DNA from: Saccharopolyspora indica
Lineage (GTDB): Bacteria > Actinomycetota > Actinomycetes > Mycobacteriales > Pseudonocardiaceae
Assembly (NCBI RefSeq): GCF_027853965.1
Contig: NZ_JAQGLB010000001.1
Location: 1-64,000 of the forward strand
Direction of reading: 5' to 3'
DNA length: 64,000 nt
Part shown: in pieces, positions 42,127 through 51,548 of the stretch
How positions within the stretch are numbered: the stretch's first letter is position 1
Layout: each line of letters begins with the position of its first letter
Made by a program: the position numbers and the translations under genes
The notes under the pieces: generated by a model
What the model saw: the letters and a program-made list of their open reading frames with translations, nothing else
What the model was told of the DNA's origin: nothing
Database searches by the model: none

Positions 42127-42828
42127 TCCGTTCAGCCGCGCCGCGAGGCGTTCGGCGAGCGGATGCGTTCCGAGGCCGTCCTGCAGCCACTGCTCGACGA
42201 CAGTCGCGTAGAGCGCCCTCGGCGCCTCGGACCACTCCAGCCCGCCGTGCGGCGGTTCCGGGTCGTACTCGATGCCGAACTGCACCGACCGCGCGGCCTC
42301 CGCGCCGGCCAGTTCCTCGACCAGGTGCAGCGCCATGTCGATGCCCGCCGAGACACCGGCAGCGGTGAGCACCGGCCCGTCCTGCACCCAGCGCTCGCCG
42401 ACCGGGGTGGCGCCGAACTCGGCCAGCACGTCGAGCACCGACCAGTGCGTGGTGGCCCGGCGCCCTTCCAGCAGCCCGGCGGCCCCCAAGATCAGCGCGC
42501 CGGTGCACACCGATGTCATCAGATCGGCACCAGGTGCGACGCCGCGCAGGTAGGCGAGCAGGGGCTCGTGGATCACCGCGCGCAGCGTCGGCGTGCCACC
42601 GCCCGGCACCACCACCACGTCCGGTGCGGGCACGTCGGCGAAGGTGCGGTCGGCGCGCACCTGCAGCGGGGTGTCGGTGTCGTAGGTCGCCAGCTCTTCG
42701 GCGACCACGACCACCCGGAACTCCGGGCGCATCGCGGAGAACATCGACAGCACCTGCAGCGGCCCCACCAGATCGAGGATGGTGCAGCCGGGGTAGAGCA
42801 CGAACGCGATCGTCTTCTCATCAGCCAT
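42115..42828 (-). CDS. DJ-1/PfpI-family protein (isonitrile hydratase-like)
   Basis: A 237-aa class I glutamine amidotransferase-like protein. LVGPLQVLSMF, VVVVPGGGTP and the nucleophile elbow MTSVCTGAL, with its Cys near residue 108, followed by TTHW, match the isonitrile hydratase/DJ-1 subgroup. It lacks the AraC domain seen in the related gene at 46302. It may hydrate isonitriles or deglycate aldehydes; context does not decide. Confidence 0.88.
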   Translation of the reverse strand: MADEKTIAFVLYPGCTILDLVGPLQVLSMFSAMRPEFRVVVVAEELATYDTDTPLQVRADRTFADVPAPDVVVVPGGGTPTLRAVIHEPLLAYLRGVAPGADLMTSVCTGALILGAAGLLEGRRATTHWSVLDVLAEFGATPVGERWVQDGPVLTAAGVSAGIDMALHLVEELAGAEAARSVQFGIEYDPEPPHGGLEWSEAPRALYATVVEQWLQDGLGTHPLAERLAARLNGSAG

Positions 42829-42963
42829 GCGCTCATCGTGAACCGCACGCCCGGCCGCCGCCGCGGCCGTGGCCGAAATCCTGCGATGCGCGTCACCGCT
42901 GTCACAGGTCCGTCCGCCGGTTCGTCCTATCGGCGAACACACCCTCGGGAAGGGAAGCAGGAG

Positions 42964-43380
42964 ATGATGGACGGCCACAGCCGGCCCGCCAAGCTGCTCG
43001 TCCGCTTGGCGACCGTGGTGAGCGCTCTGATGATGCTGGTCTTCGGGATGTGGATGCGGATCGATCCACCGGGCTTCGCGGAGTTCGCGCAATTCCCCAA
43101 CCACACGCACTTCCTGCACGACGCCGGGGTCTTCCAGATCGGCATCGGCCTGATGATGCTCTCCGCCCTGGTGTGGCGCGACGTGCTGTCGATCGTGCTG
43201 GGCGGCTTCATCGTCACCAACACGCTGCACGCGATCAACCACGCCACCGATCTCGAACTCGGCGGCAGCCCGGACACCTGGTGGCAGCTCGGGCTCGTCT
43301 CGCTGCTCGCGCTGGCCGGGCTCGTGGCGCACCGCAGGCAGCTGAAAGCGGTGCGGGCACGCGAGACCGCGCGAATCTGA
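42964..43380 (+). CDS. Small four-helix membrane protein
   Basis: A 138-aa protein with four hydrophobic helices. Loops contain FPNHTHFLHDAGVFQIG and NTLHAINHATDLE; the several histidines facing the loops hint at a metal or quinone site, but no family is certain. It starts with a double ATG after GGGAAGCAGGAG and lies 15 nt before the epimerase gene, so the two are probably one transcript. Confidence 0.75.
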   Translation: MMDGHSRPAKLLVRLATVVSALMMLVFGMWMRIDPPGFAEFAQFPNHTHFLHDAGVFQIGIGLMMLSALVWRDVLSIVLGGFIVTNTLHAINHATDLELGGSPDTWWQLGLVSLLALAGLVAHRRQLKAVRARETARI

Positions 43381-43395
43381 AGGGAAAAGCACGAC

Positions 43396-44319
43396 ATGAG
43401 GGTTCTGCTCGCCGGTGCCACCGGCGCCATCGGGAAACCACTGCTGACCGCGCTGGCCGGTGCCGGGCACGAGGTGACCGCGATCATCCGGAACCAAGCC
43501 AACCGCGACGTGGTGCGCCAGCGCGGCGCCGTCCCGGTGGTCGCGGACGTGATGGATCGCGAAGGCCTGCTGCGGGCCGTGGACGGCATGCGGCTGGACG
43601 TGGTGATGCACCAGGCCACGGCCATGCGCGACGCCGGGCTGCGGATCCGCGAGGACGATCCGACGAAGGCGCTGCGCGGTCCGGGCACGGAGCACCTGCT
43701 GGCCGCGGCGCGGCTGGTCGGTGCGCGGCGGTTCGTCACCCAGTCGCTGATCACCGGCTACGGCTACCACGACTTCAGCGACCGGGTGCTCACCGAGGAC
43801 GACGAGTTCGGCCGGATGTTCGGCAACGCGGGCGATCCCGTGGTGGAGACCAGCGTGGCCACCGAGCGCCAGACGTTCAACGCCGAGGGCATCGAGGGAA
43901 TCGCCTTGCGCTACGGGCTCTTCTACGGTCCGGAGGCGTTCAGCGACATGTTCGCCGACCTGCTCCGCAAGCGGGTTCCGCTGCTGCCGAGGGGGAAGAC
44001 CGGCGGCACCTGCCTGATCCACGTGCAGGACGCCGCGGAGGCGGCGGTCGCGGCGATGGAGCACGGCGAGCCGGGCAACGCCTACAACATCGTGGACGAC
44101 GCGCCCATCGGGTGGCGGGACTTCATCGGCACCGTGGCCGAGGCGCACGGCACGCCGCGGCCGATCTCGTTGCCCGCCTGGGTGTTCCGGCGCCTCGTGC
44201 CCTACCTCGGCTGCCAGATGATCGACACGACGCTGCGGGTCTCCCACGAGAAGGCGACCCGCGAACTCGGCTGGACGCCGCGGATCCCGGACCTGCGCAG
44301 CGGGCTCGGGCTGGCCTGA
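43396..44319 (+). CDS. NAD-dependent epimerase/dehydratase (atypical SDR)
   Basis: A 307-aa extended SDR with the nucleotide loop GATGAIG (7-13). The catalytic YxxxK is not evident (the expected region reads SVATERQTF), so it may be an atypical reductase or isomerase. The C-terminal part with WRDFIGTVAEAHG and the TRELGWTPR ending are usual for epimerase-like members. Its stop is followed at once by a strong palindromic terminator. Confidence 0.87.
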   Translation: MRVLLAGATGAIGKPLLTALAGAGHEVTAIIRNQANRDVVRQRGAVPVVADVMDREGLLRAVDGMRLDVVMHQATAMRDAGLRIREDDPTKALRGPGTEHLLAAARLVGARRFVTQSLITGYGYHDFSDRVLTEDDEFGRMFGNAGDPVVETSVATERQTFNAEGIEGIALRYGLFYGPEAFSDMFADLLRKRVPLLPRGKTGGTCLIHVQDAAEAAVAAMEHGEPGNAYNIVDDAPIGWRDFIGTVAEAHGTPRPISLPAWVFRRLVPYLGCQMIDTTLRVSHEKATRELGWTPRIPDLRSGLGLA

Positions 44320-44325
44320 GCCACC

Positions 44326-44355
44326 GGGGCATCCCGGCCGCGGCCGGGATGCCCC
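44326..44355. terminator. 30-bp perfect palindrome, bidirectional terminator
   Basis: The arms GGGGCATCCCGGCC (44326-44339) and its exact complement (44342-44355) meet at a GC centre, giving a fully symmetric 30-bp palindrome. It lies between the ends of two convergent genes (44319 and 44364), the position of a two-way intrinsic terminator in GC-rich actinomycetes, which often lack the T run. Confidence 0.85.
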
Positions 44356-44363
44356 GCTCCGGT

Positions 44364-44912
44364 TCACGCAGCGGCGGCCTTGCGGGCCACGGCGCGCAGC
44401 ATGACCCGGCGGATCAACCCGCTGAACGGCCGGATCAACCGCCAGTAGGACAGCATCTTCCGGCGGGCCGCGGTTCCGGCGGTGATCCGGGTCTCGGTGC
44501 GCAGCAGGGTGCCGCCGCCGATCGGGATCAGCTCGAACACCGACGCCGACTTGGCGAAACCGGGCTCGTCGTGGTCGCGGAACTGCTCGGCAGGGCAGGT
44601 GCGGCGGAAGTCCCCGGGCCGCAGCCGCCAGAACTGGCTGATCGAGCCGAGCACGACGTACCGCTGCGGCACGGTGGCCAGCTCGAACCAGCCCCGCTGG
44701 AGCATCGTCCCGATCATGCTCGACGAACCGGCGGTCGCCGCACCCGCGTCCGGCAGCGACCGGATGCCCATGAGCAGCCGAACCACTGGGAGGTCACCGG
44801 GTGAGAAGGTGTTCAGCGCTCTCCACACGGCTTCCGGGCTCTGCCGGATGTGCAGCTCGTGGCGCTCGGCGCCCAGCGGCTGCGGTACGAACTTCTCCAG
44901 GACCTCTGACAT
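44364..44912 (-). CDS. SRPBCC-like protein of unknown function
   Basis: A 182-aa protein. The start ERHELHIRQSPEAVWRALNTF and the later SASVFELIPIGGGTLLRTETRI give the alternating beta pattern of START/SRPBCC-type hydrophobic-pocket proteins. The ATG at 44912 has GGGGA 7 nt upstream. An alternative GTG at 44963 overlaps the MFS stop (GTGA) and would add 17 residues, so coupling to that gene remains possible. Ligand unknown. Confidence 0.75.
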   Translation of the reverse strand: MSEVLEKFVPQPLGAERHELHIRQSPEAVWRALNTFSPGDLPVVRLLMGIRSLPDAGAATAGSSSMIGTMLQRGWFELATVPQRYVVLGSISQFWRLRPGDFRRTCPAEQFRDHDEPGFAKSASVFELIPIGGGTLLRTETRITAGTAARRKMLSYWRLIRPFSGLIRRVMLRAVARKAAAA

Positions 44913-44959
44913 CGGCACATCCCCATCGGTTGGTCGGCGACAGCCACCGTCGCTCGTGT

Positions 44960-46213
44960 TCACTCATCGGACGAAGCAGCGGCCGCGGACGTGACAGCCC
45001 CGTCCCGCACGGGCAGCAACCGCACCGCCAGCACCCCGGCGCCGACGAGCGCCGCGGCCGCGGCCATCGCGACCGGATAGCCGACGGCACCGGCGACGGC
45101 CAGGGCGGCGCTGCCCGCGCCGAAGGCGATCACCGCGCCGACGCTGGACATGGCGCTGTAGTCCGCGCCCGCGGTGGCCGGTCTGGACAGCCGCATCGTC
45201 ACCGTTGCGATCACCGTCGCCGATGCCGCGTAGGCGATCTTGAACAGCAGGATGGCCACGCCCGTCGCCACCGGCGGACCGGAGCCGGTGGCCAGCGGCA
45301 GCAGCGCGAGCACGGTGCCCAGCATGACGAGCCCGAGCAGGACCAGGCATGCACGAGTGCCGAGCCGCGCCACGAGAGTTCCGGCGAGCACCGCGCCCAG
45401 CATCGCCAAGGTGTCGCCGAGCAGGTTGACGACCAGCCCGATGCTGGACAGCGACCAGCCCGCGTCCACCAGCATCGGAGCGACCAGCGCGTACGCCGCG
45501 AAGATCCCGGCGAAGAAGCACGGCTGCACCACCAGCGTCCAGCGCGCCTTCGAGCGCTCGGTCAGCACGCCGAGCAGCGCGGCGTAGCGGTGCCGCAGGC
45601 GCGGCCGCGCGATCTGCTCGGCGGGCTCGGCGAGCCAGAGCAGTTGCACGGCGGGCAGAGCGCTCAGCACCGCCAGCGCGAGCACCGCCGGGGCCCAGCC
45701 GAACTCGTCGTAGACGAGCAGCGAGACACCGCCCCCGATGAGGCTGCCGACGTAGCCGCCCGCGACCTGGATCCCGTTGGCGATCCCGTGCTGCTCGGGG
45801 CGCAACAACCGGACCGTGAGCGCGTCGACGGCGATGTCCTGGGTGGCGGAGAGGACTCCGGTGGCGAGCGCGGCGAACAGCACGAGCCCGAGGTCGGCGA
45901 CCGGATCGAGCACGAGCAGGCTCAGCAGCGCCAGCGCGAGCGCCGGCTGCAGGACGAGCAACCACGACCGGTAGTGCCCGCGCCGGGCGGAACCGAAGCG
46001 GTCCACCAGCGGCGCCCACAGCACCCGCATCGCCGAGAGCATCGAAACCACTTGCAGCAGGCCGAGCTGCTCCAGCCCCACGCCGCGGTCGCGCAGGATG
46101 GACGCGAGCGCGGTGGCGAAGAACGCGGTGCCGAGGAACTGCGCGGTGTAGAGCGTCGCCAGCAACCGGTAGCCGACCGGCGGCGCTCCGCTTCCCTTGT
46201 CTACCGCTGTCAT
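44960..46213 (-). CDS. AmpG/acetyl-CoA-transporter-type MFS permease
   Basis: A 417-aa permease with 12 helices. The SATQDIAVDAL signature near the middle of the first half is typical of the PAT group (AmpG muropeptide permease, acetyl-CoA transporter, RhtX/FptX siderophore importers). The ATG at 46213 is preferred over an upstream in-frame start at 46264 that would invade the divergent promoter region. It lies back-to-back with the GlxA-like regulator, a possible controller. Confidence 0.87.
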   Translation of the reverse strand: MTAVDKGSGAPPVGYRLLATLYTAQFLGTAFFATALASILRDRGVGLEQLGLLQVVSMLSAMRVLWAPLVDRFGSARRGHYRSWLLVLQPALALALLSLLVLDPVADLGLVLFAALATGVLSATQDIAVDALTVRLLRPEQHGIANGIQVAGGYVGSLIGGGVSLLVYDEFGWAPAVLALAVLSALPAVQLLWLAEPAEQIARPRLRHRYAALLGVLTERSKARWTLVVQPCFFAGIFAAYALVAPMLVDAGWSLSSIGLVVNLLGDTLAMLGAVLAGTLVARLGTRACLVLLGLVMLGTVLALLPLATGSGPPVATGVAILLFKIAYAASATVIATVTMRLSRPATAGADYSAMSSVGAVIAFGAGSAALAVAGAVGYPVAMAAAAALVGAGVLAVRLLPVRDGAVTSAAAASSDE

Positions 46214-46301
46214 GCGGCCCACTCTGCGCGAGACCGCGCCGCCGGGGCCGAAAGACGTCCGCAATCCTGTGCGACATGTCCTTCCGGGAGGAACTGGTCA
46301 G

Positions 46302-47327
46302 ATGAGCACTGCAGACCGCCGCGTCGTCATCGTCGGCTACCCCGACGTCGAGCTGCTGGACGTGGCCTGTCCGGGCGACGCGTTCGCCTCGGCCAACCGG
46401 GCCGGTGCCGCACCGGCCTACTCGGTGGAGCTGGCGACCTCGCGCGGCGCGACGATCCGGAGTTCGTGCGGTATCGCGCTGGTCGCGCAGCGAGCGCTGG
46501 AACAGGTCGCGGGACCGGTGGACACGCTGATCGTCGCGGGCGGGCACGGGCACTTCGCCGCCAGCGAGGACCGGCGGATCGTGGCGCAGATCAGCCGGAT
46601 AGCCAGGGACAGCAGGAGAATCGTGTCGATCTGCACCGGTGTCTCGCTGCTCGCCGCCGCGGGTCTGGTCGACGGCAAGCGGGTGGCCACGCACTGGCAG
46701 CACGCCGCCCGGATCGCGGCCAGGTTCCCGGCCGTCGTGGTGGATCCGGTGCCGCTGTACATCTCGGACGGTCGCCTGCACACCTCGGCCGGGGTGACCA
46801 GCGCGCTGGACCTGAGCCTGAGCCTGATCGCCGACGACCACGGCCCGACGCTGGCCCGGAAAGTGGCTCAGACCCTGGTGACCTACCTGCACCGCCGCGG
46901 CGACCAGGCGCAGATCAGCATGTTCCTGGCCGCGCGGCCGCCCGGTGACCGGGTGGTGCGGGACCTCCTCGGCTACATCGCGGGCAACCTCGCGGCGGAC
47001 CTCTCGGCCCCGGCGCTGGCGGCCCGCGCGGGCATCAGCGTCCGCCACCTGCGCAGGCTGTTCGTCAACCAGCTGGACACCACGCCGGGCCGCTACGTCC
47101 GAGCGGCCCGAACCGAAGCGGTGGCCCACCTGCTGACCTCCAGCGACCTGCCGCTGGACACGATCGCCCGCCGCTGCGGCTTCGGCACGACGGAAACGCT
47201 CCGCCAAGCCTTCCGGGACCGCTACGGAGCGAGCCCCACCCGGCAACGCCTGGCGGCGACCGCGCCGGGAGCGAAGAATGCGAGCGATAATAGTATTCAC
47301 GAAATGGGCGGGAATTCTGATCTGTGA
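46302..47327 (+). CDS. GlxA-like AraC-family regulator with DJ-1/PfpI domain
   Basis: A 341-aa fusion: a DJ-1/PfpI-like sensor domain (about 8-170, with ICTGVSLLAAAG containing the nucleophile Cys) and a C-terminal double helix-turn-helix of AraC type (about 225-325, ARAGISVRHLRRLFV and IARRCGFGTTETLRQAF). The ATG follows GGGAGGAAC. Members control catabolic or stress genes. The divergent AmpG-type transporter gene, 88 bp away, is the likely target. Confidence 0.92.
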   Translation: MSTADRRVVIVGYPDVELLDVACPGDAFASANRAGAAPAYSVELATSRGATIRSSCGIALVAQRALEQVAGPVDTLIVAGGHGHFAASEDRRIVAQISRIARDSRRIVSICTGVSLLAAAGLVDGKRVATHWQHAARIAARFPAVVVDPVPLYISDGRLHTSAGVTSALDLSLSLIADDHGPTLARKVAQTLVTYLHRRGDQAQISMFLAARPPGDRVVRDLLGYIAGNLAADLSAPALAARAGISVRHLRRLFVNQLDTTPGRYVRAARTEAVAHLLTSSDLPLDTIARRCGFGTTETLRQAFRDRYGASPTRQRLAATAPGAKNASDNSIHEMGGNSDL

Positions 47328-47538
47328 CGGGATGGCGCGGTTCCCCGCCGCTGTTTCGGATCGCAGTTCATTCCGGTTCTGCGCGGCGGTCCGATCGGGT
47401 TAGGTCTCGCGGGTGAACCGGGAATCCTCGCCTGGCCCCCTTTGCGGGGTGGCGTTACCTTCGATTCCAGCGGATTCGGCCGGCTCATCTGGTTTCTGCT
47501 CCGGCTGGAAATTGATTGCCCCATTTCCGGGAGGACAG
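47328..47538. promoter_or_regulatory. Promoter region of the TULIP/prenyl-synthase operon
   Basis: The 211 bp between the GlxA-like gene and the first TULIP-like gene hold no credible ORF. The stretch is GC-rich with a CCCCCTTTGCGGGGT hairpin-like element near 47440 and a GGGAGGAC ribosome site at its right end. I cannot place -35 and -10 boxes with confidence. Nothing resembling it is seen before the other genes of the operon, so it is probably the sole promoter for the following ten kilobases. Confidence 0.45.
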
Positions 47539-48489
47539 GTGCGGGTCAAAGTCAGCCCATTCGACGTCGCCGTCGGCGTTCAGCAGGACAAGCTCACCGC
47601 TGCCGTCGAAAAGCTGTACGGGAAGCTGTACCCGATCACCGATGGGAATATCTTCAAAGGAACTCGCAATTTCCAGGGCACGAAGGTCGAATGGGACGTC
47701 AGGAAACCTCCCGGGTTTCAGCTGGAGGCGCCCACGCTGGAAACGTGGAAGACCTGCATCGATCGCAAGGGGAACAGTCTCAGCGGTGCCACCTCGGTTC
47801 CTTCCGGAGCGGTGTTCTCGGTCATCCTCCCCGAATTCTTCGGCCAGTTCACGAGAGAGGGCGGAGACCCGATCGGCGGCGCCACGAAGGTGATCGCCTA
47901 CGGGAAGGCCGAGGTCGCGGCCAAAGCGCTGACCATCAAGACGCTGGCCCTGTGGCTCGACCAGTCGCACTGGAACCAGTGGGACAAGACGATCGTCAAC
48001 CAGGTCATCGTGCCGCAAGTCCTGGACATGGTCGACTCGGTGCTGGCGGGCCTGAAGCTCCCGGTCCTCGAACCGGTGCCCGAGATCAAGCTGGACCTGG
48101 AACTGGGCGAAGTGCTGATCGCCGACAAGCGACTGCTGATCACCGCCGTGCAGAAGTCCGGTCGCGGTGATTCCCGAATCGACCTCACCATTCCGCAGAA
48201 GGACGTCTTCGCGCTGCTGGGCAAGGACCTGGCCGGGCGGTTGATCAGCGGGAAGATCCAGAAGATGTCGGCGAAGGAGCGGCAGCTCTGGGACTGGCGG
48301 GAGGACTACAAGTACCTGAAGCCGCGGGCGACCGTGTGGCTGGACAAGGTGCTCGACATCTCGTTCCCGGGAACGTCGGATCCGGCGCGGATCAAGGCCC
48401 GGCCGGTGATCACCGCGGTGGCATCGGTGGATCCGGGCTCGATGTCGGAGAAGAAGTGCTCGGTGGAACGCGGCGGGAACAAGCTCTGA
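47539..48489 (+). CDS. P47/TULIP-like protein 1
   Basis: A 316-aa soluble protein without signal peptide. The pattern DVAVGVQQDKL at the start, a WDV strand, VILPEF and IVNQVIVPQVLDMVDSVLAGL (about 152-173) followed by a beta-rich LDLELGEVLIADKRLLITA matches the layout of Clostridium P47/OrfX TULIP proteins, which bind lipids in a tubular cavity. The next gene repeats the same pattern, so the two are paralogues. The GTG at 47539 has a strong GGGAGG; the in-frame ATG at 47413 does not. Family call is from pattern memory and needs a profile search. Confidence 0.65.
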   Translation: MRVKVSPFDVAVGVQQDKLTAAVEKLYGKLYPITDGNIFKGTRNFQGTKVEWDVRKPPGFQLEAPTLETWKTCIDRKGNSLSGATSVPSGAVFSVILPEFFGQFTREGGDPIGGATKVIAYGKAEVAAKALTIKTLALWLDQSHWNQWDKTIVNQVIVPQVLDMVDSVLAGLKLPVLEPVPEIKLDLELGEVLIADKRLLITAVQKSGRGDSRIDLTIPQKDVFALLGKDLAGRLISGKIQKMSAKERQLWDWREDYKYLKPRATVWLDKVLDISFPGTSDPARIKARPVITAVASVDPGSMSEKKCSVERGGNKL

Positions 48490-48511
48490 CCAGCTCCGAG
48501 GAGATGATCTC

Positions 48512-49729
48512 GTGGACAACGACTTCGCCGTGTGCGTCGATCAGGAGACGCTGAACAGCTCCCTCCGCGTGCTGCACGGGCGGCCCGACCTCAAGAACTT
48601 CCGGGAGGGCAAGCAGCAGGTCACGATCAGCGGGAACAGCGAGTGGGTGGAGTGGAAGATCGAGGACCCGCCTTACCTGACCTTGCAGGCGCCGAGCGAT
48701 GATCTGTGGCGGGACGCGATCAAGGAGAACGAGGGAGCGCCCAAACCGACGACCAACGCGTTCGTGCTGGCCGTCCCCAAGTTCTGGTTCAAGCGGGAAG
48801 GGCACGACGGCAGGACCACCTCGATCGAGGCGATCTGCACGCTGACCGCGCAGGACGGCAGGTGCACCTTCACCCCGCACGGGGCCAAGGTCGACCTGAC
48901 CGGGTTCGTGGAAGCCGACCGGATCATCTACCGCCAGATCATCGTGCCCAGACTGCTGCGCGAGGCGGGCAAGCTGCTCGCCGGGCTGGCGGTGCCGAAC
49001 ATCGACGTCTACGGGCTCGGCTTCGGCCCCATCGCCGCCGCAGTCGGCGACGAGCGGGTCATCACCGTGGCGAACCTCAGAGGCCGGCCGAACGCCACAC
49101 CGCCGTCCACCACCGCGCTGCCCAAGCGCGGGAACTACGTGCTGCTCAGCAAGAACACGATGGAGAAGGGCGCGCAGCTGGCGGCTGCGCTGATCAAGGG
49201 CTACGCCTTGCGACGCGGTGGCGGCGTCGAGTACTGGGGAGGCTGGTACCAGTACGCAGCGGGGTTCCAGGTCAACGACGTCAAGGTCCACGCCAGCGGC
49301 CCGAAGACCTTCTCCGTCTACCCGGATCTCGGCGGCTGGGCATCCGTCGACGGGCGGCACTGGCTCGTCTGGTACCACCTCGGGTACAAGTTCGTCTCCC
49401 ACCCCAATCCGGTCGAGGCGGTCGTCGATCTGAACGTCGCGGAGGACAAGGTCTCCCTGAAGCTCACCGATCTCAAGGACTTCTGGGTAGAAGCGGTCAG
49501 CGACGGGCACTGGTTGTCCTGGATCTGCAAGCCGATCGTGCAGGCGATCGTCGACAACTGCGTCCCCAAGGGACGCGAGTACCTGATCGGGAAGTCGGCT
49601 CACATCTTCACCGTGTCCGCGATCCCGCTGGACATCGCCGGGGTGAAGGTGACGCTGACGCTCCGGAACCTCGAACTCGACGAGTACGACGGGATGGCGC
49701 GGCTGACCGCCACGCCGTCGCTGTCCTGA
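48512..49729 (+). CDS. P47/TULIP-like protein 2
   Basis: A 405-aa soluble protein. Its start DFAVCVDQETL and its helix IIYRQIIVPRLLREAGKLLAGL (138-159) align with the first TULIP-like protein, and GPIAAAVGDERVITVANL corresponds to the beta strand that follows it. The second half is rich in Trp, Tyr and alternating strands (VEYWGGWYQYAAGF, HWLVWYHLGYKF), consistent with a second cavity domain. GTG start with GAGGAG 11 nt upstream. No signal peptide; cytoplasmic or exported by a non-classical route. Confidence 0.65.
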   Translation: MDNDFAVCVDQETLNSSLRVLHGRPDLKNFREGKQQVTISGNSEWVEWKIEDPPYLTLQAPSDDLWRDAIKENEGAPKPTTNAFVLAVPKFWFKREGHDGRTTSIEAICTLTAQDGRCTFTPHGAKVDLTGFVEADRIIYRQIIVPRLLREAGKLLAGLAVPNIDVYGLGFGPIAAAVGDERVITVANLRGRPNATPPSTTALPKRGNYVLLSKNTMEKGAQLAAALIKGYALRRGGGVEYWGGWYQYAAGFQVNDVKVHASGPKTFSVYPDLGGWASVDGRHWLVWYHLGYKFVSHPNPVEAVVDLNVAEDKVSLKLTDLKDFWVEAVSDGHWLSWICKPIVQAIVDNCVPKGREYLIGKSAHIFTVSAIPLDIAGVKVTLTLRNLELDEYDGMARLTATPSLS

Positions 49730-49760
49730 CCGGGACCCGAGCCCAGCCGGAGGAATCCGC

Positions 49761-50174
49761 GTGAGCATCATCAAGTACGACGTCGACATCGATTCGAAGC
49801 CGTACCTGACCGTCACGGCGCAGCTCGACGGCCAGCACCAGCTGAAGATCAAGGCCAGCGAACTGGACGCCGTCCACCTCAAACCCGCTCTCGCCCCGAA
49901 CCAGTCGTGGGTGACCACCGGTATCTCCGGAGTCGCCTATCCGGTGATCCTGTTCGTCTGCGAGGCGATGAGCGACCACGTGGTGAACGGCCAGATCAAG
50001 GAACGGCGGATCGGCGGCGTGATCATGAAGCTCGTCGACTTCACGCTCAAGCCCAAGCTGGAGTTCGACTTCAAGGTCAAGACCGAAGCGGTCAACGTCT
50101 CCTTCAAGGACCCCGGCGTCGCCACGCACGAGGACATGCTGCTGCTCAGCGCTTCGGAGATCACCATCACCTGA
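49761..50174 (+). CDS. Small beta-rich protein of the TULIP operon
   Basis: A 137-aa protein with alternating strand pattern (KYDVDIDSKPYLTVTAQLDG) and a central hydrophobic helix (SGVAYPVILFVCEAMSDHV). It looks like half of a TULIP-type domain: strands, one long helix, then strands (LEFDFKVKTEAVNVSF). The GTG start has GGAGGAA upstream. It may pair with one of the larger proteins to complete a cavity. No family assigned. Confidence 0.65.
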   Translation: MSIIKYDVDIDSKPYLTVTAQLDGQHQLKIKASELDAVHLKPALAPNQSWVTTGISGVAYPVILFVCEAMSDHVVNGQIKERRIGGVIMKLVDFTLKPKLEFDFKVKTEAVNVSFKDPGVATHEDMLLLSASEITIT

Positions 50175-50201
50175 CCGGCCCGGCCCGAGGAGGTCGTCGC
50201 A

Positions 50202-51548
50202 ATGACCAGCCAATCCGGTTCCGGACGGGGAGCGGCCCACCCGGTGCGGGAGTTCGCCGTCACCGAGGACCTGGAGTTCCCGCTGGCCCGCACCGTCGAA
50301 ATGCCACCGGAGGTCGGCTATCCGACCGGCGCGCTCAACTTCCGGTTGAGCTCGCTGGTCATCGCGTTGGACGGCGGGGCGGCAGCGGAGTCCGCTCCGG
50401 GGCAGGCGCGGCGCGTCCTGCGGCTCCCGCCGTTGGAACTGAGCGGGGAGTGCTCGCTGACCGCGTTCCCCGACCCGATCGTCGACATCGACACGGCGGG
50501 CGACCTGTCCGAACTGCCGCCGCACGCGCTCCGGCCCACCGTCGGTGGCGCGACCGAGGCCGAACGGAGCTCGGACGACGACAAGAAGAAGGCGTGGTGG
50601 GTCGCCCAGGCGAAGGGGGAGCGGGAGAAGCTCCAGGAACTGGAGAAGAAGGGCAAGCCCGCGCCGAAGAAGATGCTCGCGGACTTCGGCCAGCACAACG
50701 AGGCGTTCGACAAGGCCTTCCAGGAGGACCGGGGTTTGCAGGACATCTGGAAGGACAAGGACGCCACCAAGATGATGGCCGAGGACACCTCCAAGGCCGT
50801 CGCCGATGGCAAGACCAAGGTCAACGACCAGCGGAAGTACCCGTCCAGCGCCTCGGGAGACCTGAGCTACAACGGCAGCGCGTTCGTCCGGCAGGGCGTG
50901 CTGTTCGACGCCCTCAGCGAGCTGGCCAGGACCTATCCCAAGGAGGAGAAGAAGTACAAGGACGCGGCGAAAGCCGTTGCGGACTTCAGCGGTACGGTCC
51001 AGAAGGACACCGGGAACACGTCCGAGGCGACGAAAGCGATGACCGCGACCGAGGTGTACCAGGTCGTGGAGAAGCACTCCGGGAAGTCGGTCTCCAAGTC
51101 GTTCGACGAGTGGCAGGCGTTGTACAGCGCCGAGCCGGGAACCGGTGGCGCAGCCGCCACCGCCGAGGGTGCGGTACCCGGCCAGCTCTCCGCGCCCGTG
51201 CGAGCGGCTCTGGCGCAGGCCCGCCGGGCCAGGGCGCTGCAACGGGCACGCGAACGTTCCGAGCAGCGCACCACGCTGCACCGCAGCGCGTGCACCGCGC
51301 GCATCGACGGTGCTCGGGTGATCTTGGACTACGGGCCGGACGAGGAGCCGCTGATCGAAGTGGAACTCCCGGTCTTCGACCTGGAGATCGATGATTCGCG
51401 GTGGCAGGGCGCGGTCGGCGCCGTGGCGCGGGAACGGCTCGCGCGCACGCACTTCGTGCAGAGCCTGGTGCGCGACGCCGTGGCCGACCGCCTCCGGCGC
51501 GCAGTGCTGGACGGCTCGCTCGTGCCATCCGGGGGCATCGCCGGATGA
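50202..51548 (+). CDS. Charged 448-aa protein of the TULIP operon, function unknown
   Basis: The N-terminal ~130 residues are beta-patterned and resemble the neighbouring proteins. A long Lys/Glu-rich helical centre (about 130-300, including EREKLQELEKKGKPAPKKM) follows, then an Ala/Arg-rich helix and a short beta/helix tail with LIEVELPVFDLEID. It looks like a structural or scaffolding protein. The ATG of the prenyl synthase overlaps its stop codon by 4 nt, so the two are translationally coupled. Confidence 0.7.
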   Translation: MTSQSGSGRGAAHPVREFAVTEDLEFPLARTVEMPPEVGYPTGALNFRLSSLVIALDGGAAAESAPGQARRVLRLPPLELSGECSLTAFPDPIVDIDTAGDLSELPPHALRPTVGGATEAERSSDDDKKKAWWVAQAKGEREKLQELEKKGKPAPKKMLADFGQHNEAFDKAFQEDRGLQDIWKDKDATKMMAEDTSKAVADGKTKVNDQRKYPSSASGDLSYNGSAFVRQGVLFDALSELARTYPKEEKKYKDAAKAVADFSGTVQKDTGNTSEATKAMTATEVYQVVEKHSGKSVSKSFDEWQALYSAEPGTGGAAATAEGAVPGQLSAPVRAALAQARRARALQRARERSEQRTTLHRSACTARIDGARVILDYGPDEEPLIEVELPVFDLEIDDSRWQGAVGAVARERLARTHFVQSLVRDAVADRLRRAVLDGSLVPSGGIAG

